Of a stretch of 54,586 bases of DNA, positions 1 through 9,122 are shown piece after piece (the first letter of the stretch is position 1; each line of letters starts with the position of its first letter). Under the pieces are notes generated by a model, which saw only the letters and a list, made by a program, of their open reading frames with translations, did no database searches and was not told the origin of the DNA. Source of the DNA: a virus. The translations under genes were made by a program, and so were the position numbers. The stretch covers positions 1 to 54,586 of the IMG/VR virus record IMGVR_UViG_3300006028_000004; one strand, given 5' to 3'.

Positions 1-110
1 TATGCGCTTCGATGTCCTGGGCATCGTCACCGGCGCAGAAACCAAGGCCGATGCCAAAGATGTTGAGGATAAGGTGATGACCTTCGATTGCTACGGCGTG
101 CCCTACTTCC
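1..110. repeat. Terminal direct repeat (circular assembly overlap)
   Basis: Bases 1-110 are identical to 54477-54586. The last gene (from 53965) continues in frame from the right end into base 111 and stops at 119-121. The simplest reading is that the contig is a closed circle written with a 110-bp overlap, as assemblers produce for circularly permuted or cohesive-ended phage genomes. It is not evidence for a physical terminal repeat of 110 bp. Confidence 0.95.
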
Positions 111-121
111 GCACGACCTAA
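1..121 (+). CDS. Second tail tube-like protein, C-terminal part (continues from 53965)
   Basis: This is the 3' end of the gene starting at 53965. The reading frame starts at base 2 and ends with TAA at 119-121. Joined across the circle, the protein is 210 residues. See the 53965 entry for domain and paralogy evidence. A tail chaperone gene starts 15 bases downstream, the usual order in siphoviruses. Confidence 0.85.
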   Translation, partial: MRFDVLGIVTGAETKADAKDVEDKVMTFDCYGVPYFRTT

Positions 122-136
122 CGAGAAAGAGAACAC

Positions 137-667
137 ATGCGAGCAGCAAGAAAGCGGGCACTCCTTGAGAACGAGGAGCCCAACCTGTACGACGAAGAGG
201 AAGTGGCGGCGGCAGAGGACGAGGAAACCGAAGAACTTGACCCGGAAGCGGAAGGGGAGACGCACACCAACGGCGCGTCAGCCTATGAGTATTTAGAGAC
301 GGAGGACGAGAACGAGTTACGCGACATCATCAGCAAGATTGATGATGTCATCGAGGAATTGTTGCCCGTTCCTGAATGGAAAGTCAACGGCAAAGTGGTC
401 ACGGTGTTACTGCGCACCCTCACCACCTTTGAACGCAGCAGCTTCATCAAGGCCATGATGAGAAACAATAATGACGTGACCAAGTTCTACCCTGATCTCG
501 TCATCCTCTCTGCCAGGCACCCGAAGACGAAGAAGTTGATCTTCCACAACAACGACCGGGGGATGCTCAACACCAAGCTCGGCAAGGCCACCGAGCGCAT
601 TGCGCTGCGTGCGAGCAAACTGAACGGACTGGATGAGGAGTCCATTGCCGCTATCCGAAAAAACTGA
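137..667 (+). CDS. Tail assembly chaperone, short form (gpG-like)
   Basis: A 176-residue acidic protein. The N-terminal 60 residues are very rich in Glu and Asp, followed by a folded-looking region (around 65-176). It lies between the tail tube gene and the tape measure gene, the conserved place for tail assembly chaperones. These bind the tape measure during tail assembly and are absent from the finished virion. The frame ends CGA AAA AAC TGA, so a canonical A-AAA-AAC slippery heptamer abuts the stop codon, and the -1 frame behind it is open for 60 codons. The role is assigned by position and the frameshift signal, not by recognised sequence similarity. Confidence 0.8.
   Translation: MRAARKRALLENEEPNLYDEEEVAAAEDEETEELDPEAEGETHTNGASAYEYLETEDENELRDIISKIDDVIEELLPVPEWKVNGKVVTVLLRTLTTFERSSFIKAMMRNNNDVTKFYPDLVILSARHPKTKKLIFHNNDRGMLNTKLGKATERIALRASKLNGLDEESIAAIRKN
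658..664 (+). other. Programmed -1 ribosomal frameshift site (A AAA AAC)
   Basis: In the zero frame the codons are AAA (659-661) and AAC (662-664), preceded by A658, followed directly by TGA. This is the textbook X-XXY-YYZ arrangement. Slipping back one base lets translation continue from 664 in the -1 frame to TAG at 844-846. Confidence 0.88.
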
Positions 668-846
668 GGGAGCGCCCCGAGGACTACCGCGAAATGCAGC
701 TCATGGAAATTCTCGGGTGCGCGACCCGCGGCGAACTGTACCTGCGCCTGAAGTCGGGTACCAACTATATGCGCTGGTTGCTCTACCTGGAATATAAGGA
801 TGAGTTAGAACATGAGAAGTTGAAAGCCATGACGGGCGCAGAGTAG
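664..846 (+). CDS. Tail assembly chaperone, frameshift extension (gpT-like)
   Basis: This frame has no good start or Shine-Dalgarno of its own and is reached by -1 slippage at 658-664. It adds 60 residues (starting LRERPEDYREM, ending KAMTGAE) to the 176-residue short form, giving a fusion of about 236 residues. In lambda and many siphoviruses the minor frameshifted form bridges the tape measure and tube subunits. The stop at 844-846 is 30 bases before the tape measure start. Confidence 0.82.
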   Translation: MRERPEDYREMQLMEILGCATRGELYLRLKSGTNYMRWLLYLEYKDELEHEKLKAMTGAE

Positions 847-876
847 GCGACTTGAAAAGAAAGGAGGTCCAGGCGC

Positions 877-3552
877 GTGAACATCGGCGAGATTTTAGTC
901 CGTTTCGGCGCTGAGACCTCCGGCTTTTCCGGCGGCGTCAGTATGCTTATCGGCCTCCTGGGCAAATTCGGCGCGTCACTTGCCCTTATCGGCAAGTCCA
1001 TGAGCCTTATGGATATGTCGCGCTACCTCTCCTCTATCGGCGCGACCAATACGGCCATGCAGGCGTCATCGCAGGCATCAGCGGCCATGAGTGCAGGACT
1101 CAAGGGGGTCGGAGTAGCAGCTCTTGCTGCCGTCGCGGCCCTGGTGATTATCGGCGCAGTGGCTGCCGTCGCTATCGGGGTCATCTCCGTCAAGGCCGCA
1201 GCCGACTTCCAGCAGGGTATGAACCGGCTAGCAACCGGCGCGGGGAATGTCACCGACAACATGAAGACGTTAGGGCAGGGCATCCTTTCCGTCTCGATTG
1301 CAACCGGCACCCTGACGAGCGGGACCAATGGCTTGCTGGCCGCTATGTATTTGATCGATTCCAGCGGGCAACGCGGGGCGCAATCTCTCGATACCCTTAA
1401 GGCGGCGGCGCAAGGAGCAAAGATTGAACAGGCGAACCTGGCCGATGTGACGCAAATCCTGACCACGCTACAAACCGACTTTGGGCTGCATACCTACACC
1501 GCTACTCAGTACATGAATGGACTCGTCGCCGCCGTCTCCCACGGCAAAATTACCCTGGAAGCGCTCTCCACGGCTATGTCACCTATCCTCCCCAATGCGA
1601 AAGAACTGGGCATCCATTTCGCCGACGTCGCTGCCGCCATGTCAGATATGACCAACCAGGGCATCCCGGCGGATCAGGCTGCCACTTCGCTGAGATTTGT
1701 GATGCAGAGCATGATCCTGCCGACGCATGCGTCGGCAGCGGCCATGAAGCAATGGGGGCTAGATACAGGCAAGGTGGCATCTGAGATGAAGGTTTCGTTG
1801 CCGGGCGCTATCCAGATGTACATTGATGCGGCCAAACGCGCAGGACCAGAAGGCAGTCAGCCCTTCATTGATGCCCTGGCAGGCATGATGGGCGGCGGGC
1901 AGCGGGCGGCGAAAGCCCTGTTTTCATTGAGTCAATCGATGGGTACCTGGAAATCAGATATCGCGGCAGTCAATACAGCGCTAGGACAAAACAGCCGTGA
2001 TGTCATGGGTTGGGAGACTGTCCAGGGCAGTTTCAATATCAAGTTAGGGCAAGCGCACGCGGCCCTCGATGCGCTTTTTATCGTCATCGGTACGCGCCTG
2101 CTGCCCGTCTTAACCCAAATCGTGGGGCAAATCACGCCCATTATCCAGAAGTTTGCCGATTGGGTGACGCACACCCACGATATCGACAATGCCATCAAGG
2201 CCGTCACGCCCTATTTCAATGCCATGTTCGATATCATCAAAGCGGCATTACCTGTCGTCATCGGCTTGTTCCTGAAATTTGTACACATTTTGGGACAAGT
2301 CATCACCTGGATTGGGCAGAATAAGGCGGTGCTGGAAGCGCTGATGACCATTATGAAGGCGCTGGGCATCATTATTGTTGGGGTTGTCGCGGCAGGTCTC
2401 CTTTTCCTGGCCGTCGCTTTCGTGGCGCTCGGCGTGGTCATTTTCGGGATCATCGGCGTGGTCATGACCCTTATCTCCATCTGGAAGATGCTGGTGGCCG
2501 CCGCCGGGTGGGTATCAGGCGCCTGGCATAGCGTCATCGGCTGGTTAGGTGGCGCGTGGCACTCTCTGGTGGCTATAGCAACCTCAGCCTTCAATGGGAT
2601 GAAGAATGCCATCGTCTCAGCGGTCAACGCCACGGTAAGTTGGATAACCTCAGCCTTCAATGGGGTCATCACCTGGCTGGTCAACGCCTGGCATAGTTGC
2701 GTACAGGCTGTCGTCGCCGCTTTCGCCTGGCTGTATAACCACAACTATTACTTCAAGCAATTGATCGACACCATCCGTAACGTGGTGTCGGGCGGGATTG
2801 CCTGGCTCACCACGGCCTGGGCAAATTCTGTCAAGTGGATTGGGGAGAAATGGGCGCTGCTCAAGGGACTGGCACAATCGGCCTGGGATTTAGTTGTGGG
2901 CGTCTTCAATAGCGTGTGGGGCACAATTTCGGGTATTCTCTCATCATTGTGGGCAAGTATTAGCGGCTGGTGGACGGGAACGGCCATACCTCAGATGAAA
3001 TCCAAGGCGACTTCCGCCTGGCAGGGCGTCTCCCAGGTCTTTAGTAGTGCCTGGGGGACGTACATTTCTGGGCCGCTGAACTCACTTGGAGGTCTGATTA
3101 ACGGTTTCTTCAGTAATCTAGCCGGGCAAATGGTGCAGCTTGGGCGTAATCTTATTCAGGGGCTCGTCGATGGCATCAATTCCATGCTCGGGGTCGTTTC
3201 TGGGGCTGCTTCCAACGTGGCAAGCACGATCACCAGCATCCTCGGTTTCCACTCGCCGCCGCCACAAGGGCCTGCCGCCGATGCTGACACGTGGATGCCC
3301 AACATGGTCAACCTACTGGCCAAAGGCATGACCGCCGGTGTGCCCTCAGTCACCAGGGCGGCTGTGCAGCTCGCGCAACCCATCCAGGGCAATCTCTCAG
3401 CTAGCGGAACAAGAAGCGCGACACCCGGCAGTAGTTCCTCCACCCGCCCCATCATCGTGCAATTCGGCAATGCCGAGTACCGGGGACTCATCCAGAATCT
3501 GGGGCATGACCTGCAGGGTACCATCGTCATTCAGAAGGGGGGCTTGCGCTAA
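877..3552 (+). CDS. Tail tape measure protein
   Basis: An 891-residue protein that sets tail length and is injected or positioned inside the tail tube. The start is GTG at 877, chosen for the strong AAAGGAGG site just upstream; it opens MNIGEILVRFG. Residues about 110-390 look like the TP901-type tape measure core (ATGAGNVTDN, then helical repeats such as NQGIPADQAATSLR). Residues about 470-560 hold long hydrophobic stretches, and 560-720 hold Trp-rich AW..SV.GW repeats. From the usual 1.5 angstrom per residue the tail would be roughly 130 nm. It lies just behind the chaperone pair and overlaps the next gene by one base. Confidence 0.93.
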   Translation: MNIGEILVRFGAETSGFSGGVSMLIGLLGKFGASLALIGKSMSLMDMSRYLSSIGATNTAMQASSQASAAMSAGLKGVGVAALAAVAALVIIGAVAAVAIGVISVKAAADFQQGMNRLATGAGNVTDNMKTLGQGILSVSIATGTLTSGTNGLLAAMYLIDSSGQRGAQSLDTLKAAAQGAKIEQANLADVTQILTTLQTDFGLHTYTATQYMNGLVAAVSHGKITLEALSTAMSPILPNAKELGIHFADVAAAMSDMTNQGIPADQAATSLRFVMQSMILPTHASAAAMKQWGLDTGKVASEMKVSLPGAIQMYIDAAKRAGPEGSQPFIDALAGMMGGGQRAAKALFSLSQSMGTWKSDIAAVNTALGQNSRDVMGWETVQGSFNIKLGQAHAALDALFIVIGTRLLPVLTQIVGQITPIIQKFADWVTHTHDIDNAIKAVTPYFNAMFDIIKAALPVVIGLFLKFVHILGQVITWIGQNKAVLEALMTIMKALGIIIVGVVAAGLLFLAVAFVALGVVIFGIIGVVMTLISIWKMLVAAAGWVSGAWHSVIGWLGGAWHSLVAIATSAFNGMKNAIVSAVNATVSWITSAFNGVITWLVNAWHSCVQAVVAAFAWLYNHNYYFKQLIDTIRNVVSGGIAWLTTAWANSVKWIGEKWALLKGLAQSAWDLVVGVFNSVWGTISGILSSLWASISGWWTGTAIPQMKSKATSAWQGVSQVFSSAWGTYISGPLNSLGGLINGFFSNLAGQMVQLGRNLIQGLVDGINSMLGVVSGAASNVASTITSILGFHSPPPQGPAADADTWMPNMVNLLAKGMTAGVPSVTRAAVQLAQPIQGNLSASGTRSATPGSSSSTRPIIVQFGNAEYRGLIQNLGHDLQGTIVIQKGGLR

Positions 3553-6500
3553 TGGCTCTCCTTGTCACTTCTGCCGGGACACCGCTTGCTGTGCATATCG
3601 AGTCAATTACCTATGATGAAAAGATCGACGACCCGGCTACCTGCACCTTCGACGTGCCTGATAGCGTCGCCTACTCGCTCTCCCAGTACCAGGTGGTGAA
3701 TGTGACCGATACCGTCACCTCAACCCTCCTCTACGCGGGTTACATCGTCTCGGTAGCGGATGTAGCCTTCCCTGGCAATCTCGGTATCAGGATGAGGACG
3801 ATCACTTGCACGGGGAACCGCTGGCTGGCCGAGAAACGCTACTGGACGGGTCCAGAGTTCAACGGCTGGACGGCAGGGGACGTAGCCGCCGAGGTGCACC
3901 GCATCGTATTGGCTGCTGAGGGCGTCAGCGCTGCCTACGCGCTGCGTCATGACATGGATGCGGCCTCACTGGGCGCGGGTACGCTTGTGGGTACGACTGC
4001 CGCGAATGGAGTATTGACGCTTGCGCCGGCAGGGACCGATTTTACCAAGACGGAAAGCGTCACTGCCGACTTTGCTACCGGGACGCTTACCAATGTAGCG
4101 GCGACCGGCAACGCTCTAGCGCTCTCATCATTCCTGGCGATCAAGTTCACGGGAAGCGTTGGGTCGAACCTTGATGCCAATGCGCTCTACACGAAAAGGA
4201 AGATCTGGGCAGGTACAGCCTACACTATCGCTACCGGGGATATCGTCACTTTTGACTTGTGGGTCACCTCCTCTTCGCCTGAGATTAAAGCCTCGCTGGA
4301 CATCCTCTTTTCCGATGGCTCCTGGGCCTCGGACAGCCCGACGGATATTCAGGATCAATGGAACATCTATATCGCGCCGACGACCGACCTCAAAGGATGG
4401 GCCGATGACCAGTGGTTCGCACGCTCGTGTATCGTTGGTCCGGGCGTCGTCGGCAAATCTATCGTGTCCGTCTACATCGTTTTCGCCGGGACGAAAGGCG
4501 GGGACTATACCGCGTATTTCAAAAACGCGAAGATCACCAACTCAGGGGGCACGGTGCAGCGCTCATTCTTTAGCGGCGCCGATACGGTGATGGCCGCCAA
4601 TGTCCCGTCCTCCACGTCTGGCTACTTTAATGTGACCGCTTCCATCGTCACCGTCTACGCCCACGATGGTAACCGCGTCTCTCCTGCAAGGTCGATCACG
4701 TCCGTCGGTATCGTCAAGGGCTCGGTCATCTCCTGGGTAGAGAAGGACGCGGCGCAAGCATCAGGCGGCAGTAACCAGTATCTCCCGCAAGTCTTGATCG
4801 AGGCATCCTATGATGATGGGGCCACCTTCCAAACATGCACGAACCACGCAGCGCTCCCCGGGCTGATCGTGGGCATGAACGCCTCTGGACGCACCGTCAC
4901 CCTACGCCAAACGCTGGCCGTGGGCGGTCCCAGCCCTGAAATGGGACCGCTACTCGACACCTGTAGCTTCACGGTCTTCACGGCGGCGGCTATGACCAAG
5001 ACCGACTTTGTGGATATCGACAATAGCACGGCCACCCTAGGAACAGGCGTCCTCACCAACTGTACCGCTTACAGCAATGGACTGATGACGACGGGCATCT
5101 ATCGTGATTGGACAGTGAGTGGGCCATCAGATGCGCCATCTTACGCCTCGCAAACGCTTTTCGGGGTATCGGGCGCAGGCAACCCGCAGCAGGGGGAAGC
5201 GCAGAACTACTTTTATCTGAGGACTGATAGCAGTCTTGACTGTAAATCACGTTTCGACTTTGCCGGGACGTGGCAGAACTTCGTGGCAGAAATCGATATC
5301 GAACTGGTGCAGGCGACCGGCAATTCAGAGTACGGCTTCGTTTACCGCACTACTGGATGGGTCAATGCCAATAATACCTATGCTTACGCCGCCCAAATAA
5401 GTGGTACGCACATCATGCTCAATCGCGCCGCCAATGGGGGCACGCCCGCCTTTACCAGTATTGTCAGCGTTGCCCTCACACTGACCACCGGCTCCTGGTA
5501 CCGCATGAAAATCGTGGTCAATGGCAGTAACCACAAGGTCTTCTTGAATGACTTCAAGTTCATCGATGTCACCGATGCGACGTATAGCGCCGCTGGCAAC
5601 GTGGGCGTGCGCTTCTGGAATAATAGCGGAGCGCGTGACTCCGGTCACTTTGACAACTTCGGCATCGTCAGTTACGAGGCTGACTTCATCTCCGTCTCTT
5701 CGCGGCAGACCGCCGCGATCAGCCTGTCAGGCATTGTCGGTAGTTCCATTGTCAATTGGAATGCCATTGTCCCGTCCACCTCTGTCTTGCTCGTTGAGTC
5801 CACCATTGACGCGGGTACTACCTGGAGTACATGTACCAATGGCGGGCAAATCCCCTTGCTTGTACCGGGCTTCAATGCCGCCGGGAAAAACCTGAAGTTC
5901 CGCTTTACCATGACCAACCAGGCGGTCAATATCCCTATCGTGCTGACAGGCTACTCAGCCTTCATCATCGGCCAGTACAGCGCATCAGGGACGCGGGTTT
6001 CGCCGGTGCTGGCCATTGGCGCGGCAGGCACAATCGGCTCGTCTGCGGTCAGTTGGGTAGCCACGACACCCACAGGGACAGGGCTGGTCATGGCAGGCAG
6101 TACCGACAACATCACCTATACGACGATTGCGGCATCAGGCAACCCCATAGCCGGACTGGTTGCGCAGGGGGCGCTCATTGCCGATGACTTTATCACGAAT
6201 ACGTCCGCGAACTATACCAGCACCTTTAATAATGGCGGCAGCGTCACCACCTGGACGTGGGATACCGCCAACTCTCGCCTTACCACGCCTGCCGCCACGG
6301 GTGCAGATAGTTGTCTGGTGTATAACGGCGTGGTCGCGGTTGATCTGTATATAGAGGCTACTCTTGACCAGGTAGCCAATGGGGGGCTCGCATGCCGGCG
6401 CGTGGACGGGAATAACACCTATAGCGCCTACGTCTATGATGCCTCTGCTGCCGCGACGCCCAATACGTTCGCACTGTATAAAATCGTGGCTGGCGCCTAT

Positions 6501-7715
6501 ACATTACTGGCAAGCGGCCCGCTTGCCTTTGTACGCGGGAGCTATCACACGTTCCGACTCTCGACTGTTGGCACTACCATCAGCTTGCTCATGGACAGCA
6601 TACAACTTGCATCGGTGACGGATAGCAGTATCAGTGCTGCCGGAAAAGCCGGGCTGATCGGCAGCAATGGCAATGTGGGCAGCCGCTTCTATAGCATGAA
6701 TATCCTGCCGCTGGGTGCATCCGCCTCCGGGAAGAATGTCTACACGCGGGCTACGCTCACCTCGACCGACCCGACGCAAAACCCGGTAGTCTCGTCCATA
6801 GTGACCTCGGTGCGCTCGCCCGATATCATGACCGGGGCGCAAATCCTCGGGACGAAGTATCAGTATACGAAAAAGTGTTCGGAGATCCTGCTTGACGTGG
6901 CAGGACAATCCAAGATGTACATGCGTCTCGACAAAAACAAGTCCCTCAAGATGAAGGACCGCGCCTACACGCCCGCCCCCTGGCCGCTCTACAGCGCCGA
7001 CCCGCTCTTTTTGGGGCCGCGCCACCCGCCCACGGCCACAAGGCAATCACCCGCGTATCGCAACCGGCAGTATGTCTACAACGCCATTAACCTGCAATCG
7101 TGGCCTGAAAGCAAGGTGGGCGACGGCAATACGCAATCCTGGGCACTGGCCTATCCAGTGGATAGCATCACGAGCTTGCTGCTTGATGGCACTCCGCAGA
7201 CGTGGGGCGTGCAAGGCGTGGACTCTGGCCGAAACTTCTACTACCTGCCGGGGCAGAATGCCCTCTCTGCCGATAGTTCGCTCTTTCCTGAGCAGGGTGC
7301 ACAAATCGCGCTCGTTTACATCGCTCGTGTGCCGTATACCTCCATGCGTGAGAGTACCGCGCAACAGGCCATCCTCGCAGCCGTGGACGGTTCGACCGGC
7401 ATTGTGGAGGCATCGGAGGATTGTGGCGGGCTTCCAGCGGCTGCCGCTGATGTCATTGCGCAGGCGCGTATCGATGCCAACGCCATCTTATCGGTGGACT
7501 GGGAATACTTCACATCACGTAGCGGGCTTGCGCCGGGTCAACTGCAAACCATGTTCGTGCCGGAGCATGGTCTGAACGACGTGGATATGCTCATCACCGA
7601 GATCACAACGGCGCTGTGGCTCGATGGCAGCGGCAATCTTCAGTATGAGTACGACGTCAAAGCCACGTCGGGCGCCAATATCGGCACGTGGCAAAGGATA
7701 TTCGCACTGGCATAG
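3552..7715 (+). CDS. Large tail-tip / baseplate protein with lectin-like domains
   Basis: A 1387-residue protein starting at an ATG that overlaps the tape measure stop (TAATG). The N-terminal 120 residues and the C-terminal 250 residues (around ILSVDWEYFTSR to the end) look like the tail hub or distal tail scaffold of Gram-positive siphoviruses. Between them are at least two concanavalin/LamG-like beta domains, around 600-730 and 890-1050, each with a GFVYR or GLACRRVDGNNTY-type strand and a C-terminal FDNFGI-like strand. The likely role is host surface recognition at the tail tip. The exact family is not recognised; position and architecture carry the call. Confidence 0.75.
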   Translation: MALLVTSAGTPLAVHIESITYDEKIDDPATCTFDVPDSVAYSLSQYQVVNVTDTVTSTLLYAGYIVSVADVAFPGNLGIRMRTITCTGNRWLAEKRYWTGPEFNGWTAGDVAAEVHRIVLAAEGVSAAYALRHDMDAASLGAGTLVGTTAANGVLTLAPAGTDFTKTESVTADFATGTLTNVAATGNALALSSFLAIKFTGSVGSNLDANALYTKRKIWAGTAYTIATGDIVTFDLWVTSSSPEIKASLDILFSDGSWASDSPTDIQDQWNIYIAPTTDLKGWADDQWFARSCIVGPGVVGKSIVSVYIVFAGTKGGDYTAYFKNAKITNSGGTVQRSFFSGADTVMAANVPSSTSGYFNVTASIVTVYAHDGNRVSPARSITSVGIVKGSVISWVEKDAAQASGGSNQYLPQVLIEASYDDGATFQTCTNHAALPGLIVGMNASGRTVTLRQTLAVGGPSPEMGPLLDTCSFTVFTAAAMTKTDFVDIDNSTATLGTGVLTNCTAYSNGLMTTGIYRDWTVSGPSDAPSYASQTLFGVSGAGNPQQGEAQNYFYLRTDSSLDCKSRFDFAGTWQNFVAEIDIELVQATGNSEYGFVYRTTGWVNANNTYAYAAQISGTHIMLNRAANGGTPAFTSIVSVALTLTTGSWYRMKIVVNGSNHKVFLNDFKFIDVTDATYSAAGNVGVRFWNNSGARDSGHFDNFGIVSYEADFISVSSRQTAAISLSGIVGSSIVNWNAIVPSTSVLLVESTIDAGTTWSTCTNGGQIPLLVPGFNAAGKNLKFRFTMTNQAVNIPIVLTGYSAFIIGQYSASGTRVSPVLAIGAAGTIGSSAVSWVATTPTGTGLVMAGSTDNITYTTIAASGNPIAGLVAQGALIADDFITNTSANYTSTFNNGGSVTTWTWDTANSRLTTPAATGADSCLVYNGVVAVDLYIEATLDQVANGGLACRRVDGNNTYSAYVYDASAAATPNTFALYKIVAGAYTLLASGPLAFVRGSYHTFRLSTVGTTISLLMDSIQLASVTDSSISAAGKAGLIGSNGNVGSRFYSMNILPLGASASGKNVYTRATLTSTDPTQNPVVSSIVTSVRSPDIMTGAQILGTKYQYTKKCSEILLDVAGQSKMYMRLDKNKSLKMKDRAYTPAPWPLYSADPLFLGPRHPPTATRQSPAYRNRQYVYNAINLQSWPESKVGDGNTQSWALAYPVDSITSLLLDGTPQTWGVQGVDSGRNFYYLPGQNALSADSSLFPEQGAQIALVYIARVPYTSMRESTAQQAILAAVDGSTGIVEASEDCGGLPAAAADVIAQARIDANAILSVDWEYFTSRSGLAPGQLQTMFVPEHGLNDVDMLITEITTALWLDGSGNLQYEYDVKATSGANIGTWQRIFALA

Positions 7716-7727
7716 AAAGGACGATAT

Positions 7728-8120
7728 ATGGCAGCCATACTTTCACATTACCTGGCAAGTAGCCCGGATGACGCGGCGGCGCGGCTGGTGACGCTCACGC
7801 ATACCTGTGGTTACACACGCGGCTGGCTGGACCCGCTCAACCCGTTACTGGTGTGGTTCTTGCCCACCTGCCCGGCGGACGCGGCCATTGTCTCGCTGAA
7901 GGCGGCCATCCCGGCCTTTGTGACCACGCGGGCGGCAGCCGAGGCCAGTGTCGCTGACCCTTTCGAGGCTGTCCAAGCCATCATCAACTTCGTCACGGAT
8001 GACGCGAGCGCCTGGATTGACGCGAACGCCTCCACGCACTTAGCAGCGTTCTTGCATGCTATCCCACGCCTGCGTCCCTTCATCTTGCAAGAGATGATTA
8101 CCCAGGGCATTATCGTCTAA
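7728..8120 (+). CDS. Hypothetical virion-associated protein, 130 aa
   Basis: Starts at ATG with AAAGGACG upstream, 12 bases after the large tail protein. Mostly helical, with hydrophobic stretches (PLLVWFLPTCPADAAIVSL) but no clear transmembrane pattern. The tail-gene position suggests a small tail-tip or assembly protein. No family recognised. Confidence 0.7.
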   Translation: MAAILSHYLASSPDDAAARLVTLTHTCGYTRGWLDPLNPLLVWFLPTCPADAAIVSLKAAIPAFVTTRAAAEASVADPFEAVQAIINFVTDDASAWIDANASTHLAAFLHAIPRLRPFILQEMITQGIIV

Positions 8121-8132
8121 AGGAGTAACCAT

Positions 8133-8810
8133 ATGGCCTATCCAGCGCAACCAGCTGATGCAAATACCATCCCGGTATCAAGCGCCTATAACCCGATCAC
8201 CAACATTTTCAAAGCGATCCGGGGCGTCAATAAAGTCACCGATGCCACGCCCAACGATAGTTACGCCGTTGCTACAAGTCCAGAGGACGGCTGGAAAACG
8301 ACCTATAGTGCTTCCATCACGGGGTTGATACCAGGAGCCACGCCGCAAGACATCTTTACCCTGACCGGATCAGCCACAACAAAAACGAAGGTGACCCGGC
8401 TAGAAATCAGCGGGCTAGCGACAGCGTCCACCTGGCTTGAGGTACAGTTGCTCAAGCGCTCGACTGCCAACGCCACCGGCACATTTACCTCACCGACCAG
8501 GGTACCGCTTGATAGCGGGAACGCGGCGGCGACGGCGACGGTCCTCGCCTACACTGCCAATGCTGGAACAGCGGGGACGCTCGTGGGGGCTATACGCAAC
8601 TTCAAGATGCTCCTGCCGCTCGTCACACTGACGGCTACCGACTTCCCAACGGTTGACCGGGTTGTCCTGACATGGGGGCAGGAACGTCCAGGGCAATGCC
8701 CAACGCTGCACGGCATTACCGATGTCTTTGCGGTCAATCTCAATGGCATTACGGCGATAACTGGCTGGACCTTTGATATCAACATCGAATGGTCTGAAGA
8801 GCTACTCTAA
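8133..8810 (+). CDS. Hypothetical tail-region structural protein, 225 aa
   Basis: Preceded by AAAGGAG. Rich in Thr, Ala and Val, with a predicted all-beta composition like virion proteins. Contains TATDFPTVDRVVLTWGQERP near residue 170. No catalytic motif seen. Probably a minor tail or fibre-associated protein by context. Confidence 0.68.
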   Translation: MAYPAQPADANTIPVSSAYNPITNIFKAIRGVNKVTDATPNDSYAVATSPEDGWKTTYSASITGLIPGATPQDIFTLTGSATTKTKVTRLEISGLATASTWLEVQLLKRSTANATGTFTSPTRVPLDSGNAAATATVLAYTANAGTAGTLVGAIRNFKMLLPLVTLTATDFPTVDRVVLTWGQERPGQCPTLHGITDVFAVNLNGITAITGWTFDINIEWSEELL

Positions 8811-8826
8811 AAGGAGGAAATGACCT

Positions 8827-9114
8827 ATGGCTATTATTCCCGTTGACAACACGCATGCGTTACAGATGCTCCAGAACGATGCGCAGCAGTTACGTACCCT
8901 GCTCGACTGGGTAAGTGACCGCTACCAGGCGTATAACCAGAACTTATCGACCACAGCGCAACAGACGGCGGCAGGCTTCTCGGCGGCCGGAGATCAGGCG
9001 GCGATTACCGCCTTTATCGGCGACTTGAACCGCCTGAAACTCATTTCAAGCGCCCAGGCGACAACCGCTGCTGATATGCGCTTTGATCTGCAAGCGATAC
9101 TCGGCATTATGTAG
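8827..9114 (+). CDS. Hypothetical small helical protein, 95 aa
   Basis: Preceded by an AAAAGGAGG site. Predicted largely helical (NDAQQLRTLLDWVSDRYQAY) and ends 8 bases before the large fibre gene. It could be a fibre chaperone or connector. Function unknown. Confidence 0.65.
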   Translation: MAIIPVDNTHALQMLQNDAQQLRTLLDWVSDRYQAYNQNLSTTAQQTAAGFSAAGDQAAITAFIGDLNRLKLISSAQATTAADMRFDLQAILGIM

Positions 9115-9122
9115 GTAGGTAC

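Noticed and set aside
1-110. The exact terminal repeat as physical genome ends
   Set aside because: A gene reads through it without a break, and 110 bp is typical of an assembly overlap. It shows circularity, not the packaging type.
2211-2744. 177-codon reading frame opposite the tape measure gene
   Set aside because: Shadow of a strongly supported gene, no start signals, and composition typical of antisense translation.
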